Assembly (NCBI GenBank): GCA_046757965.1
Contig: JBHHZI010000117.1
Coordinates: forward strand, 1-10,323
Direction: 5' to 3'
DNA: 10,323 nucleotides
Source: JBHHZI01 sp046757965
GTDB lineage: Bacteria; Acidobacteriota; Polarisedimenticolia; SMYD01
The position numbers and the translations under genes were made by a program. Every line of letters begins with the position of its first letter. The first letter of the stretch is position 1. The notes under the pieces were generated by a model. That model did not search any database, was not told the origin of the DNA, and saw only the letters and a list, made by a program, of their open reading frames with translations. Below, piece after piece: positions 1 through 6,166 of this stretch.

Positions 1-255
1 GGGCGCCGCCTGTTCCACGAGCAGTACGGCTGCCAGTCCTGCCACATGGTGAACAATCAAGGCGGCTACAACGGTCCTCTCATGGATGGCCTGGGAGATC
101 GCCTGAAGTCCGGGTGGGTCGCCTGGTGGCTGCAGGGCCCGCAGCGCTGGCGGGCTGATGTGCGCTGTCCGGACTTCGGCATGGACGTCACCGATGCAGA
201 GGACCTCTCGGCCTACATCACCTCGATCGCCGCCGCGCAGGCAGGTGGGTCATGA
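1..255 (+). CDS. c-type cytochrome, C-terminal part (5' end outside window)
   Basis: The frame is open from the first base and ends at TGA 253-255, giving 84 visible residues. A haem c attachment motif CQSCH lies at visible residues 11-15, preceded by the usual G-x-x-L-F helix. It is followed by the GG-x-x-GP-x-L and WL-x-x-P pattern of class I monohaem cytochromes, so the product should carry electrons in the periplasm or on the membrane. These domains normally end in an MPDFGL-type loop whose Met is the sixth haem ligand; here the loop reads CPDFGM, so the expected Met position is Cys. The gene overlaps the next cytochrome gene by 4 bases (ATGA), which indicates one operon. The upstream part is not visible, so domain number and partner enzyme are unknown. 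The cytochrome assignment is firm. Confidence 0.88.
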   Translation, partial: GRRLFHEQYGCQSCHMVNNQGGYNGPLMDGLGDRLKSGWVAWWLQGPQRWRADVRCPDFGMDVTDAEDLSAYITSIAAAQAGGS

Positions 256-767
256 CCGTCCTGAACCGTCGACGTCGAACCCACCGCGCAGGACGCTGTG
301 CCGCGCACGCACCGGTGTTTCGCTGGTCCATCGTGGTCGGTGTGGCAGCGGCGTGTCTCGTGCTGACCCTGGCGGCCGGGCCGGTGTCGGAGTCGTCCGG
401 CGAGTCGGCGGCCGCCGGCGGGGCGGGCTGGAGCCTGCCGGTCCCCGACCTCGACTACAACGCCCGCGAGGGACGGGCGCTGTTTGCGCACTACTGTGTC
501 CCGTGCCATGGCGTCGAGGGACGTGGGGACGGATTCAATGCGTACAATCTCGACCCGCGCCCGCGAGATCTCGCCTCGGAGACGGTTCGCCAGGCGAGCG
601 ATGACGACCTGTCGGCGGTGATCGCCGCCGGCGGGGCGCTGTCGGGTCTGTCCACCGGGATGCCCCCGTGGGGACGCACGCTGACCCGCCGCCAGATCGG
701 CAACATCATCGTCTACGTGCGTGAGCTGGGGCGTCGGGCTGCGGCCGCCCCGCCCGAGGAAGACTGA
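252..767 (+). CDS. membrane-anchored monohaem c-type cytochrome
   Basis: A 171-residue protein. An Arg-rich N terminus precedes one hydrophobic segment (about residues 25-43), a membrane anchor or uncleaved signal, then an Ala/Gly/Ser linker and a single cytochrome c domain. The haem motif is CVPCH (82-86), followed by G-x-x-GRGDG. A Met in GMPPW (M137) is the likely axial ligand, and the C-terminal helix is the usual I-x-x-Y-V-R type. The ATG overlaps the stop of the preceding cytochrome gene (ATGA), with an AGGT a few bases upstream, so the two are translationally coupled. It probably passes electrons between a membrane complex and a terminal acceptor. The partner complex would be encoded upstream, outside the window, so no specific name is justified. 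Confidence 0.9.
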   Translation: MTVLNRRRRTHRAGRCAAHAPVFRWSIVVGVAAACLVLTLAAGPVSESSGESAAAGGAGWSLPVPDLDYNAREGRALFAHYCVPCHGVEGRGDGFNAYNLDPRPRDLASETVRQASDDDLSAVIAAGGALSGLSTGMPPWGRTLTRRQIGNIIVYVRELGRRAAAAPPEED

Positions 768-779
768 CCGGACGAGAAA

Positions 780-811
780 CGGCTCCAGCCGCCGTCAGGC
801 CACTGGAGCCG
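780..811 (-). terminator. intrinsic terminator of the cold-shock gene, possibly bidirectional
   Basis: A perfect 9-bp stem (780-788 with 803-811) encloses a loop that can form a further 3-bp GCC/GGC stem. Read on the minus strand, the stem is followed by TTTCTCGTC, a short T-rich run, so it best serves the cold-shock gene ending at 835. On the plus strand it lies 12 bases after the cytochrome stop but has no T run, so it may only partly end that operon. Confidence 0.75.
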
Positions 812-834
812 CAAGGATCGTTCATTCGTCGAGG

Positions 835-1038
835 TTAGATCGGGCGGACTTTCTCCGCGGCGGGCCCTTTCGCGCCCTGGACGACCTCGAACTCCACGCG
901 CTGGCCCTCGCTGAGCGTCTTGAAGCCTTCTCCATCGATGGCGGTGTGGTGGACGAACACGTCCTTCGAGCCATCATCGAGGCTGATGAAACCGAAACCC
1001 TTGCTATCGTTGAACCACTTCACTGTACCTTGTGTCAC
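835..1038 (-). CDS. CspA-family cold-shock protein
   Basis: A 67-residue single cold-shock domain protein, the usual size of the family. It binds single-stranded nucleic acid and acts as an RNA chaperone in the cytoplasm. The start is GTG (1036-1038), giving V/M-TQGTVKWFN. RNP1 is KGFGFI (13-18) and RNP2 is VFVHH (27-31), both with the aromatic residues that stack on bases. The frame is open further upstream, but the domain begins exactly at this GTG and an AGGA lies just before it, so upstream starts are rejected. The gene stands alone, with its own promoter, a long leader and a hairpin terminator. Which csp paralogue it is, and whether it is cold-induced, cannot be told from the sequence. 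Confidence 0.97.
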   Translation of the reverse strand: MTQGTVKWFNDSKGFGFISLDDGSKDVFVHHTAIDGEGFKTLSEGQRVEFEVVQGAKGPAAEKVRPI

Positions 1039-1167
1039 GATCCTACTCTCTCTCACAGCGGGCGGAATTGCCCTGCTCTCCGTCCCGAAGAACATGAGAG
1101 CCCTTCCCCATCGCGACATCTGCACAAAAGTGATCGAACAATCACCGCGGACATGAAATGTGGAAGT
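1039..1167 (-). promoter_or_regulatory. long 5' leader of the cold-shock gene
   Basis: From the predicted start of transcription to the GTG is about 130 bases. This resembles the long leaders of cspA-type genes, which fold differently at low temperature and control translation. A small hairpin (1130-1134 with 1141-1145) can be seen. I do not see a clear match to the E. coli cold box. The purine-rich stretch GAGAGAGTAGGA next to the GTG provides the ribosome binding site. That this is a thermosensor is inference from the family. Confidence 0.45.
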
Positions 1168-1173
1168 GCTGAA

Positions 1174-1202
1174 ATCATAGAGGAGCATGCCACCAAGATC
1201 AA
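1174..1202 (-). promoter_or_regulatory. sigma-70 promoter for the cold-shock gene
   Basis: On the minus strand TTGATC (1197-1202) and TATGAT (1174-1179) are separated by exactly 17 bases. They match the -35 consensus at 4 of 6 positions and the -10 consensus at 5 of 6. Transcription would start near 1167. In a GC-rich region such a match is less likely to be chance. Confidence 0.6.
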
Positions 1203-1394
1203 GCAGGGCGTGGTCGCGTGTCGATTCCCCGGTCGACCGTTGCGTCGGGCATGGCCGCGCGAGAGCGGTGCGATAAACCACCGGCGGGCGCCGTTGTTCC
1301 AGTTGTCGCCGCGCCGCGCGGTCGGGCGCCTTGTGCGTTCCTGAACAACAGGACGGTTTCTCGTGTTATACCGGGTTGAGGGAAGGAGACCGGC

Positions 1395-2114
1395 GTGAAA
1401 ATGCTTGTTCGACATATTTCGATGGTCCTGCTGGGTGTCGCTCTGGCGACACCCGTGCAGGCTCGTGTTCACCACTACCGTCGACTCGCTGTCGGCCACG
1501 GGAAGAAGCTCGACTACGCACTGGTCTTGCCCCGGGAGTTCGACAGGAAGCGCGCCTACCCGGTGCTGCTCGCGCTGCCGCCTGGAGGTCAAGACCGGGC
1601 GATGGTCGAGGCCGGGGTCGGGCGATACTGGGGGCTCGAGGCCGCCCGGCGCGGGTGGATCGTGGTGAGCCCGGTGGCGCCGGATGGGGTCCTCTTCTTC
1701 AAGGGAGCGGAGCAGGTCCTGCCCGCCCTGATGGATGCCATTGCCGACGAGTTCATCCTCGAGGGAAATCGCTTTCACCTCGCCGGCGTCAGCAACGGCG
1801 GCATCAGCGCCTTCCGGGTGGCGGTGAGCTGGCCGGAGCGCTTCCAGAGCCTGACGGTGCTGCCCGGTTTTCCCATGACCCGGGAGGACATCGAGGGCCT
1901 CTCCCGCCTGCGCGGCATGCCGGTGCACCTGTTCGCCGGCGGAGACGACGTGAAGTGGGCCAGCGCCGAGCGGAAGACCGCCAAGATGCTCGAAGACCTC
2001 GGTATTCCGGTCGCGGTGACCGTCTATCCCGGTGAGGGGCACGTGCCGGCGAGCATCACCGCGGTGAAACTGTTCGACCTGCTCGACGGTCTGCGCCGGC
2101 CGGAGGCTCCCTGA
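1395..2114 (+). CDS. exported alpha/beta hydrolase (esterase/peptidase-like)
   Basis: A 239-residue protein with a clear signal peptide: charged start, hydrophobic core at about 10-19, cleavage after VQA (residue 23). The mature part is an alpha/beta hydrolase of the kind found in polyhydroxybutyrate-depolymerase-like and predicted-peptidase families. The nucleophile Ser133 sits in GVSNGG, the acid is probably Asp184 or Asp185 in AGGDD, and the base is His216 in GEGH; the oxyanion region LPPGG is at 61-65. It should hydrolyse an ester or peptide bond in the periplasm or outside, with unknown substrate. The start is GTG at 1395, six bases after GGAAGGAG (1381-1388). The in-frame ATG at 1401 would be 12 bases away, so it is less likely. 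It is a single gene, divergent from the cold-shock gene and convergent with the M28 peptidase. Confidence 0.85.
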   Translation: MKMLVRHISMVLLGVALATPVQARVHHYRRLAVGHGKKLDYALVLPREFDRKRAYPVLLALPPGGQDRAMVEAGVGRYWGLEAARRGWIVVSPVAPDGVLFFKGAEQVLPALMDAIADEFILEGNRFHLAGVSNGGISAFRVAVSWPERFQSLTVLPGFPMTREDIEGLSRLRGMPVHLFAGGDDVKWASAERKTAKMLEDLGIPVAVTVYPGEGHVPASITAVKLFDLLDGLRRPEAP

Positions 2115-2126
2115 ACCGTGAGGATC

Positions 2127-2152
2127 GCCGCGCCGGCATTTCCCGGCGCGGC
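2127..2152. terminator. GC-rich hairpin between convergent genes
   Basis: A perfect 10-bp stem (2127-2136 with 2143-2152) closes a 6-base loop, 12 bases after the hydrolase stop. No T run follows on either strand, so it is a weak intrinsic terminator at best. A second imperfect 7-bp hairpin (about 2173-2195) lies between it and the peptidase stop. Their position between convergent genes supports a termination role. Confidence 0.45.
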
Positions 2153-2202
2153 TGAGGCCTGACGGCCTGGCTGCCGCGATTGGCCCGGTTGCGGCGCGCC
2201 GG

Positions 2203-3969
2203 TCAGCGCGACCCGGCGGCCGGCGAGCCGGATGCTCCGCTCGGTTCCGGCAGCGGCTTGCGGGGCAGCATCTCCTCCCGCGTGGCGGCGTGATAGAGGA
2301 CCGTGGCCATGATGGCGGACGCCTGCATCAGGTCCGCCTCCTGGATGTGGTCCACCACATCGAGATCGGAGTGGTGGGTGCGGCTGCCGTAGTCCAGCGG
2401 ATCCTGGATGAACTGGAACCCCGGCAGACCGACCGCGTCGAACGACAGGTGATCCGTGCCGCCGGTGTTGCGAATACTGATGGTGGTGGCATCCATGTCG
2501 GCGAACGGCTGCAGCCAGGCCGCAAAGATCGGGCGCATCATGTCGTTGCCCTGCAGGTATGCGCCGCGGATCTTGCCGGTGCCGTTGTCCAGGTTGAAGT
2601 AGCCGGACAGCTTCGCGTGTTCCGGCCGCAGCTTCATGGTCACGGGATCGGCAAAATGCTTCCGGACATATCCCCGGGAGCCGTACAGTCCCTGCTCCTC
2701 GCCGCTCCACAGCGCGATCCGGATGCTCCGGTCCATGTCCAGATCGAGAGCGGAGAGAATTCGGATCGCCTCCAGGGCCACGGCAGACCCGGCGCCGTTG
2801 TCGGTGGCGCCGGTGCCGCCATGCCAGGAATCGAGATGGGCGCCCACCATCACGATCTCGTCGGCATGCTTGCCGTGGCCGGGACGTTCCGCCACCACGT
2901 TGACACCGTCCACCGGCTCATCCGGAAGGCTGACGTCGACGTCCAGCTCGACCTCGACCGCCTCGTGATGTGCGACCAGCCGCAGGATCCGATCGTACGG
3001 TTCCGGCGGCAGGGCGATGACCGGCGGGGGCGTGACCGCTCCGCTCTGCCAGGAAGCCGCCGACTCGCCGAAGGCGATGGCGCCGTCGCCCCGCTCGTCG
3101 GTGGTCAGCACCGCCACCACGCCCTCGTCACGCAGGAAGGCGTTGAGCGTGCCCCGCACGCGGCTGCGCCGCTGCCAGAAATCGGCCATGACCTCCAGTG
3201 GGAGCGAGGCCATCAGGCGCCGGCGTTCCTTGCGGTCCTCGGGGAGGCGGGTCAGCGGCAGATCGTAGGCGACCTCCGCGAGCGGTTCGGGCGCCTCGTA
3301 GAGACCGGACAGCGATTCCGTGTCGTGACGGCGGCTGGCTGCCCGGGTCGGCTCCTCCATCTCCCGCGCCCGGTGGAGCAGCACGATCTTGCCGCGCAGC
3401 TCTCCGCGGTGCTCGGCGGCGTACTTCTCGAAGTACGCCTGCAAGCGCTCGAGGTCGAAGCGCACGTCCTCCGAGCTCTCCGTCGGATAGAGCGGGGCCG
3501 CGATGACGGCCGCGCGCACCGGCCCATCGGTGCCGCCGGTCCAGGCCAGGGGAATGCCGCCGAGTGGGGCGTACACCGGGCGCACCATCCGGCCGGCGTA
3601 GCGGTTCAGGGACCAACTCCGCCCGAACGTTCCCCAGGGTTCCAGCTTCGCACCGGCAAGGCCCCAGTCCTTCAGTGCTTCCGCGGCCCAGCGCGCCGCG
3701 GAGTTGAAGCCGGGCGAGGCGGTGAGGCGCGGCCCGTTGACGTCGGCCAGATGGTACAGATGCTCCATGACCTGCGAGTGCCGGAACGCTTCCTCCTTGA
3801 TGCGATGCACCACGGACAGGTCCACCTCCTCGCCCGCTCGGGGCGCGGCGCCGCCGATGAGGCCCGGGAGGATGGCGAGAGCGATCGGCAGGGAACGTGA
3901 CAGCAGGGTGTGGGGCGTGTCGCGGGCAAACCATCTCGAAACAGATCTTGTCGCAGGACAGGGCATCAT
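2203..3969 (-). CDS. exported M28-family zinc metallopeptidase with PA-type insert (carboxypeptidase Q-like)
   Basis: A 588-residue protein from ATG 3967-3969. A GGAG lies 8 bases upstream on the minus strand; the GTG ten codons earlier has no good ribosome site. The N terminus carries a signal peptide (hydrophobic core around residues 25-40). Residues about 50-120 resemble the N-terminal region of carboxypeptidase Q-type enzymes (GPRLTASPG, then LEPWGTFGR). Residues about 140-350 hold a PA-like insert, with GKIVLLHR followed by VVAVLTTDE. The M28 catalytic domain has all expected residues: His378 (AHLDSW), bridging Asp390 (TDNGAG), catalytic Glu424 and zinc ligand Glu425 (SGEEQG), Asp461 (LDNGTG) and His533 (HHSDLD). 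It should be a two-zinc exopeptidase in the periplasm or outside the cell. Substrate is unknown. It is likely active and probably monocistronic. Confidence 0.93.
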   Translation of the reverse strand: MMPCPATRSVSRWFARDTPHTLLSRSLPIALAILPGLIGGAAPRAGEEVDLSVVHRIKEEAFRHSQVMEHLYHLADVNGPRLTASPGFNSAARWAAEALKDWGLAGAKLEPWGTFGRSWSLNRYAGRMVRPVYAPLGGIPLAWTGGTDGPVRAAVIAAPLYPTESSEDVRFDLERLQAYFEKYAAEHRGELRGKIVLLHRAREMEEPTRAASRRHDTESLSGLYEAPEPLAEVAYDLPLTRLPEDRKERRRLMASLPLEVMADFWQRRSRVRGTLNAFLRDEGVVAVLTTDERGDGAIAFGESAASWQSGAVTPPPVIALPPEPYDRILRLVAHHEAVEVELDVDVSLPDEPVDGVNVVAERPGHGKHADEIVMVGAHLDSWHGGTGATDNGAGSAVALEAIRILSALDLDMDRSIRIALWSGEEQGLYGSRGYVRKHFADPVTMKLRPEHAKLSGYFNLDNGTGKIRGAYLQGNDMMRPIFAAWLQPFADMDATTISIRNTGGTDHLSFDAVGLPGFQFIQDPLDYGSRTHHSDLDVVDHIQEADLMQASAIMATVLYHAATREEMLPRKPLPEPSGASGSPAAGSR

Positions 3970-4101
3970 GGCGTTGTCTCCGTGGTCGGTGCCGGGCACA
4001 GGATGGCCGCAGGCTATGCGGTCGGTTTGCTCATCGTCAAGCCGGTGCCGGGAATCAGCAGACCGATGTGCCCCCGATGGTTCAGGACTCCGAGGCCGGA
4101 A

Positions 4102-4240
4102 TCAGTGGGTGAGGCGGACTCGCATGGCGTCCAGCAGACGCCCCTCGAGCCTGAAACCGTCATGGGTGATCCGACATCCGAAGGCGCCCTCGATGGCCGT
4201 CAGGCTCTCCGTGGTGTGGGTTTCGGCGAGTCGACCGGTG
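4102..4240 (-). pseudogene. possible C-terminal remnant of an unidentified gene
   Basis: On the minus strand this frame ends at TGA (4102-4104) and reads ESLTAIEGAFGCRITHDGF and onward to MRVRLTH. Its mix of acidic, aromatic and aliphatic residues and its GC-rich third positions look like real coding sequence rather than a shadow. The frame stays open upstream to about 4435, but no ATG or GTG occurs before the Met seven residues from the end, so no full protein can start here. A second protein-like run follows in another frame (about 4017-4100, ending in TAG). A decayed gene is one reading; chance openness in GC-rich DNA is the other. Confidence 0.25.
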
Positions 4241-4260
4241 CACGGACTGAAGGATTGGGG

Positions 4261-4284
4261 TATATTGCCGGAGCCTCCCCGGAG
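4261..4284 (+). promoter_or_regulatory. -10-like element and ribosome binding site of the Cys-rich protein gene
   Basis: TATATT (4261-4266) matches the -10 consensus at 5 of 6 positions in an otherwise GC-rich stretch. GGAG (4281-4284) lies 5 bases before the ATG at 4290. No convincing -35 box sits 16-18 bases upstream, so an activator may be needed or the box may be chance. The GGAG is the main reason for choosing the 4290 start. Confidence 0.35.
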
Positions 4285-4289
4285 AACCG

Positions 4290-4805
4290 ATGCGCAGCAC
4301 GAGGACAGCAGCAGGCAGGTGTGCCCGGCAATCCCGGCCCGCCTGTGGCGGTGCGACGCAGTGGCGACGACCGGGCCGGGCGATGGGCAGCGGCGCGCTG
4401 CTGTGTTACGTGGCCGCGGCCGTCCAGATCACGCTCACCGGCCTGACTCCGGCGGCCTGGACCCTCGCCGGACCGGACCAGGCCGGCATGCAGCGCTGCG
4501 GCTGCGCCGCCGGCCATTGCCGTCCCGGTGGCTGTTGCCATCCTCCGGCACCGGTATCGCATCGTCACTCCCCGTCTGCCGGCGCGCGTGGAGGTTCGGC
4601 CCACGCCGGAGACGCCGGATCCCGCTGTCTGCTGAGCGTCTGTTCTTCCCCGACCGGTATGCTCTCGGTCGCCCTTCCGGCCCCACATCTGCTCCGTCCG
4701 CCGGCTCGTCCAGCGGTCCCCTCGGCGGCACGCCTGACCCGAACCGTCCGCCGGGCGGCTCGGCCGTCGGCGATGAGAGCGCCGCCCGACAAGATCCCGA
4801 TCTAG
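4290..4805 (+). CDS. small exported or membrane-anchored Cys-rich protein, function unknown
   Basis: 171 residues if the ATG at 4290 is used (GGAG 5 bases upstream). An Arg-rich stretch (1-31) is followed by a hydrophobic segment (about 33-58), a long signal peptide or single membrane helix. Next comes a dense Cys cluster, C70-G-C72-x4-C77-x4-CCH (82-84), then a His-containing linker (HRHS, 91-94), two further Cys (113, 118) and a Pro/Arg/Ala-rich tail ending PPDKIPI. The spacing of Cys and His suggests metal binding, such as copper or another soft metal; this is inference. A shorter start at Met32 (4383) is possible but leaves no positive charge before the hydrophobic segment. The next gene on the same strand encodes an outer-membrane barrel. 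Not recognised as a named family. Confidence 0.6.
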   Translation: MRSTRTAAGRCARQSRPACGGATQWRRPGRAMGSGALLCYVAAAVQITLTGLTPAAWTLAGPDQAGMQRCGCAAGHCRPGGCCHPPAPVSHRHSPSAGARGGSAHAGDAGSRCLLSVCSSPTGMLSVALPAPHLLRPPARPAVPSAARLTRTVRRAARPSAMRAPPDKIPI

Positions 4806-5067
4806 ACCATCGAACTCCACTCACCGGTGATCCGCACCGGCACCGCTCATCAAGTGATGGGGGGTGCGGCCCGGCGCCTGCCTGGCGTGGTGACGGACCG
4901 TCTCGACCTGGACCGGTGCCGCGTGCCGTCTGCCGCGGAAGCGCGCCGGTGGGTTCAACGGAGATCGCGCCGGCCCGTTCGCCGGGCCCACCCGGCGGAC
5001 ATCGCGGGTCCCGGACTCCGGCCCGATCCTCCGATCGACCTGTCTCACTGCTCTCAGGAGTTCTTCG
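4806..5067 (+). other. 262-base gap between the Cys-rich protein and barrel genes
   Basis: No convincing gene. Two small hairpins are visible: 4824-4829 with 4835-4840, and 4972-4977 with 4983-4988. Neither is followed by a T run. The 3' end carries AGGAG (5056-5060), the ribosome binding site of the next gene. The gap is long for a tight operon, so the barrel gene may have its own promoter, which I cannot point to. Confidence 0.4.
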
Positions 5068-5949
5068 ATGGATCTTCGATCAATGCTTCACCGGCATGAT
5101 TCCCCGGTGGATCGCCAATCCCGCTCCAGGCCGCACGCGGCCGTGGTGGCCGTTGTGATGGTGCTGTTCTGTGCCGGCGTGGTCCGGGCCCACGACGAGG
5201 ACCCGGCCGGCGGCCGTCCGTCCCATGACGGATCGCCCGTTCACTTCTCTCACCCCCTGATCGCCGAATCCCCTTCACCGGACACCAAGATCCGGCTCGA
5301 CGGTTTCTTTCTCGATCTCGATGATGGGGGCGAGAGTGGCAGCGAGCGGACGCTGCGACTCGAGGCGGAGTACGCCTTTCATCCCTCGTTCAGCATCGAG
5401 CTGGACGTGCCGGTGACAACCCGCAATCTCGACGCGGCGCCGTCTGTTTCCAGCACCGACACCGTGGACATCAGTCTCAAGTTCGCCAGTTTCACCTTCC
5501 AGCGGCAGGGCGTCCTGCTCGGTTATGGCCTGGAGATCGGCCTGCCGACCGGCAACGATCGCAAGGAGATCGGCAGCGACCACCTGGTGGTGTTCGAGCC
5601 GTTCTTCGATGTGGGCTACGTGCGTGGGCGTCTGGAGGTGGTGGCGTTCGTGTCGTTCGGCATCCCGACCAATCAGGATGACATGGAAGAGGTGGAGACC
5701 GAGCTGGGAGAAAACCTCTCCCTGCTCTACCACTTCACCCCGCGTCTTTCAGGCCTTCTCGAGCTGGACGGCGAGACGGTGCTCAGTGGGCCGGACGACG
5801 GTCAGAGCGTCCTCAACCTGACGGCGGGTCTCAAGGTCCGGCCGTGGGCGTCCCACGACTTGCAGGTGGGAGTTGGCCTGAGTGTTCCGGTTTCGAGTGA
5901 CGAGGAGTTCGACACCCGGGGCATCGTGTCGGTCTTCTACCACTTCTGA
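5068..5949 (+). CDS. outer-membrane beta-barrel, 'transporter'/MetA-phenol-pathway-like protein
   Basis: 293 residues; AGGAG lies 7 bases before the ATG. An N-terminal extension is followed by a hydrophobic core (about 24-38) with cleavage after VRA (41). The mature N terminus is rich in His and Asp (HDEDP, SHDGSPVHFSHP). The rest alternates polar and hydrophobic residues in short amphipathic strands (for example LRLEAEYAF, IELDVPVTT, LGYGLEIGLPTG). It ends in FYHF, the C-terminal Phe used as the BAM insertion signal. This matches poorly characterised outer-membrane barrels annotated as transporter-like or MetA-pathway-of-phenol-degradation proteins; the ligand is unknown. Together with the Cys-rich protein upstream, a role in metal export or metal-stress defence is possible but not shown. 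A strong terminator follows immediately. Confidence 0.75.
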   Translation: MDLRSMLHRHDSPVDRQSRSRPHAAVVAVVMVLFCAGVVRAHDEDPAGGRPSHDGSPVHFSHPLIAESPSPDTKIRLDGFFLDLDDGGESGSERTLRLEAEYAFHPSFSIELDVPVTTRNLDAAPSVSSTDTVDISLKFASFTFQRQGVLLGYGLEIGLPTGNDRKEIGSDHLVVFEPFFDVGYVRGRLEVVAFVSFGIPTNQDDMEEVETELGENLSLLYHFTPRLSGLLELDGETVLSGPDDGQSVLNLTAGLKVRPWASHDLQVGVGLSVPVSSDEEFDTRGIVSVFYHF

Positions 5950-5951
5950 AG

Positions 5952-6010
5952 GAGCCGGGTGCGGCCCGGAGACCGGAGTGTGTTTCCGGGCCGCACCGGG
6001 CTCTTTCCTC
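5952..6010 (+). terminator. strong intrinsic terminator after the barrel gene
   Basis: A 19-bp stem (5952-5970 with 5985-6003) has one G-G mismatch and a 14-base loop, and starts 3 bases after the TGA. On the plus strand it runs into CTCTTTCCTC, a modest T-rich tail. It separates the barrel gene from the pyruvate kinase operon. Confidence 0.82.
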
Positions 6011-6166
6011 GGGACGGGAACTTGCCGTCAGCGTCGCCTCGGGCCCGGCGCGCACCGCGTCGGACCGATACGACGACCCGCCGGCCGTTGGTGCCATGGC
6101 GCGGCAATCCTGTCACCGGCTGTGACATACTGAGGCGCCGTGTCCGCGAAGAACGCAGGAGAGCCG

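Larger units (their letters stand above)
3970..4289. other. 320-base stretch without an intact gene
   Basis: This lies upstream of the M28 peptidase (minus) and of the Cys-rich protein gene (plus), so it should hold both promoters. The only promoter-like element I see is TATATT at 4261-4266 for the plus-strand gene. On the minus strand the stretch 4102-4240 reads like protein but has no usable start (see separate entry). I see no tRNA, repeat or insertion sequence. Confidence 0.5.

Noticed and set aside
1053..2042. Minus-strand open frame of 329 codons across the hydrolase gene
   Set aside because: Antisense to a hydrolase with signal peptide and catalytic triad, and it runs across the cold-shock promoter and leader.
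2290..3900. Very long plus-strand open frame (536 codons) opposite the M28 peptidase
   Set aside because: It is antisense to a complete peptidase with all zinc ligands, and its translation is rich in His, Arg and Gln without domain features. Typical antisense openness in GC-rich DNA.
3970..3999. GTG start ten codons upstream of the chosen M28 peptidase start
   Set aside because: GGAG is correctly spaced for the ATG at 3969, and the extra residues only lengthen the region before the signal peptide.
4827..5099. Plus-strand open frame of 90 codons between the Cys-rich and barrel genes
   Set aside because: No ribosome site, Arg-rich composition, and it runs into the barrel gene start, which has a good AGGAG.
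3704..5158. Plus-strand open frame of 484 codons crossing the peptidase start region and the Cys-rich gene
   Set aside because: Overlaps three better-supported genes or signals and its composition is Arg/Ser/Pro noise.
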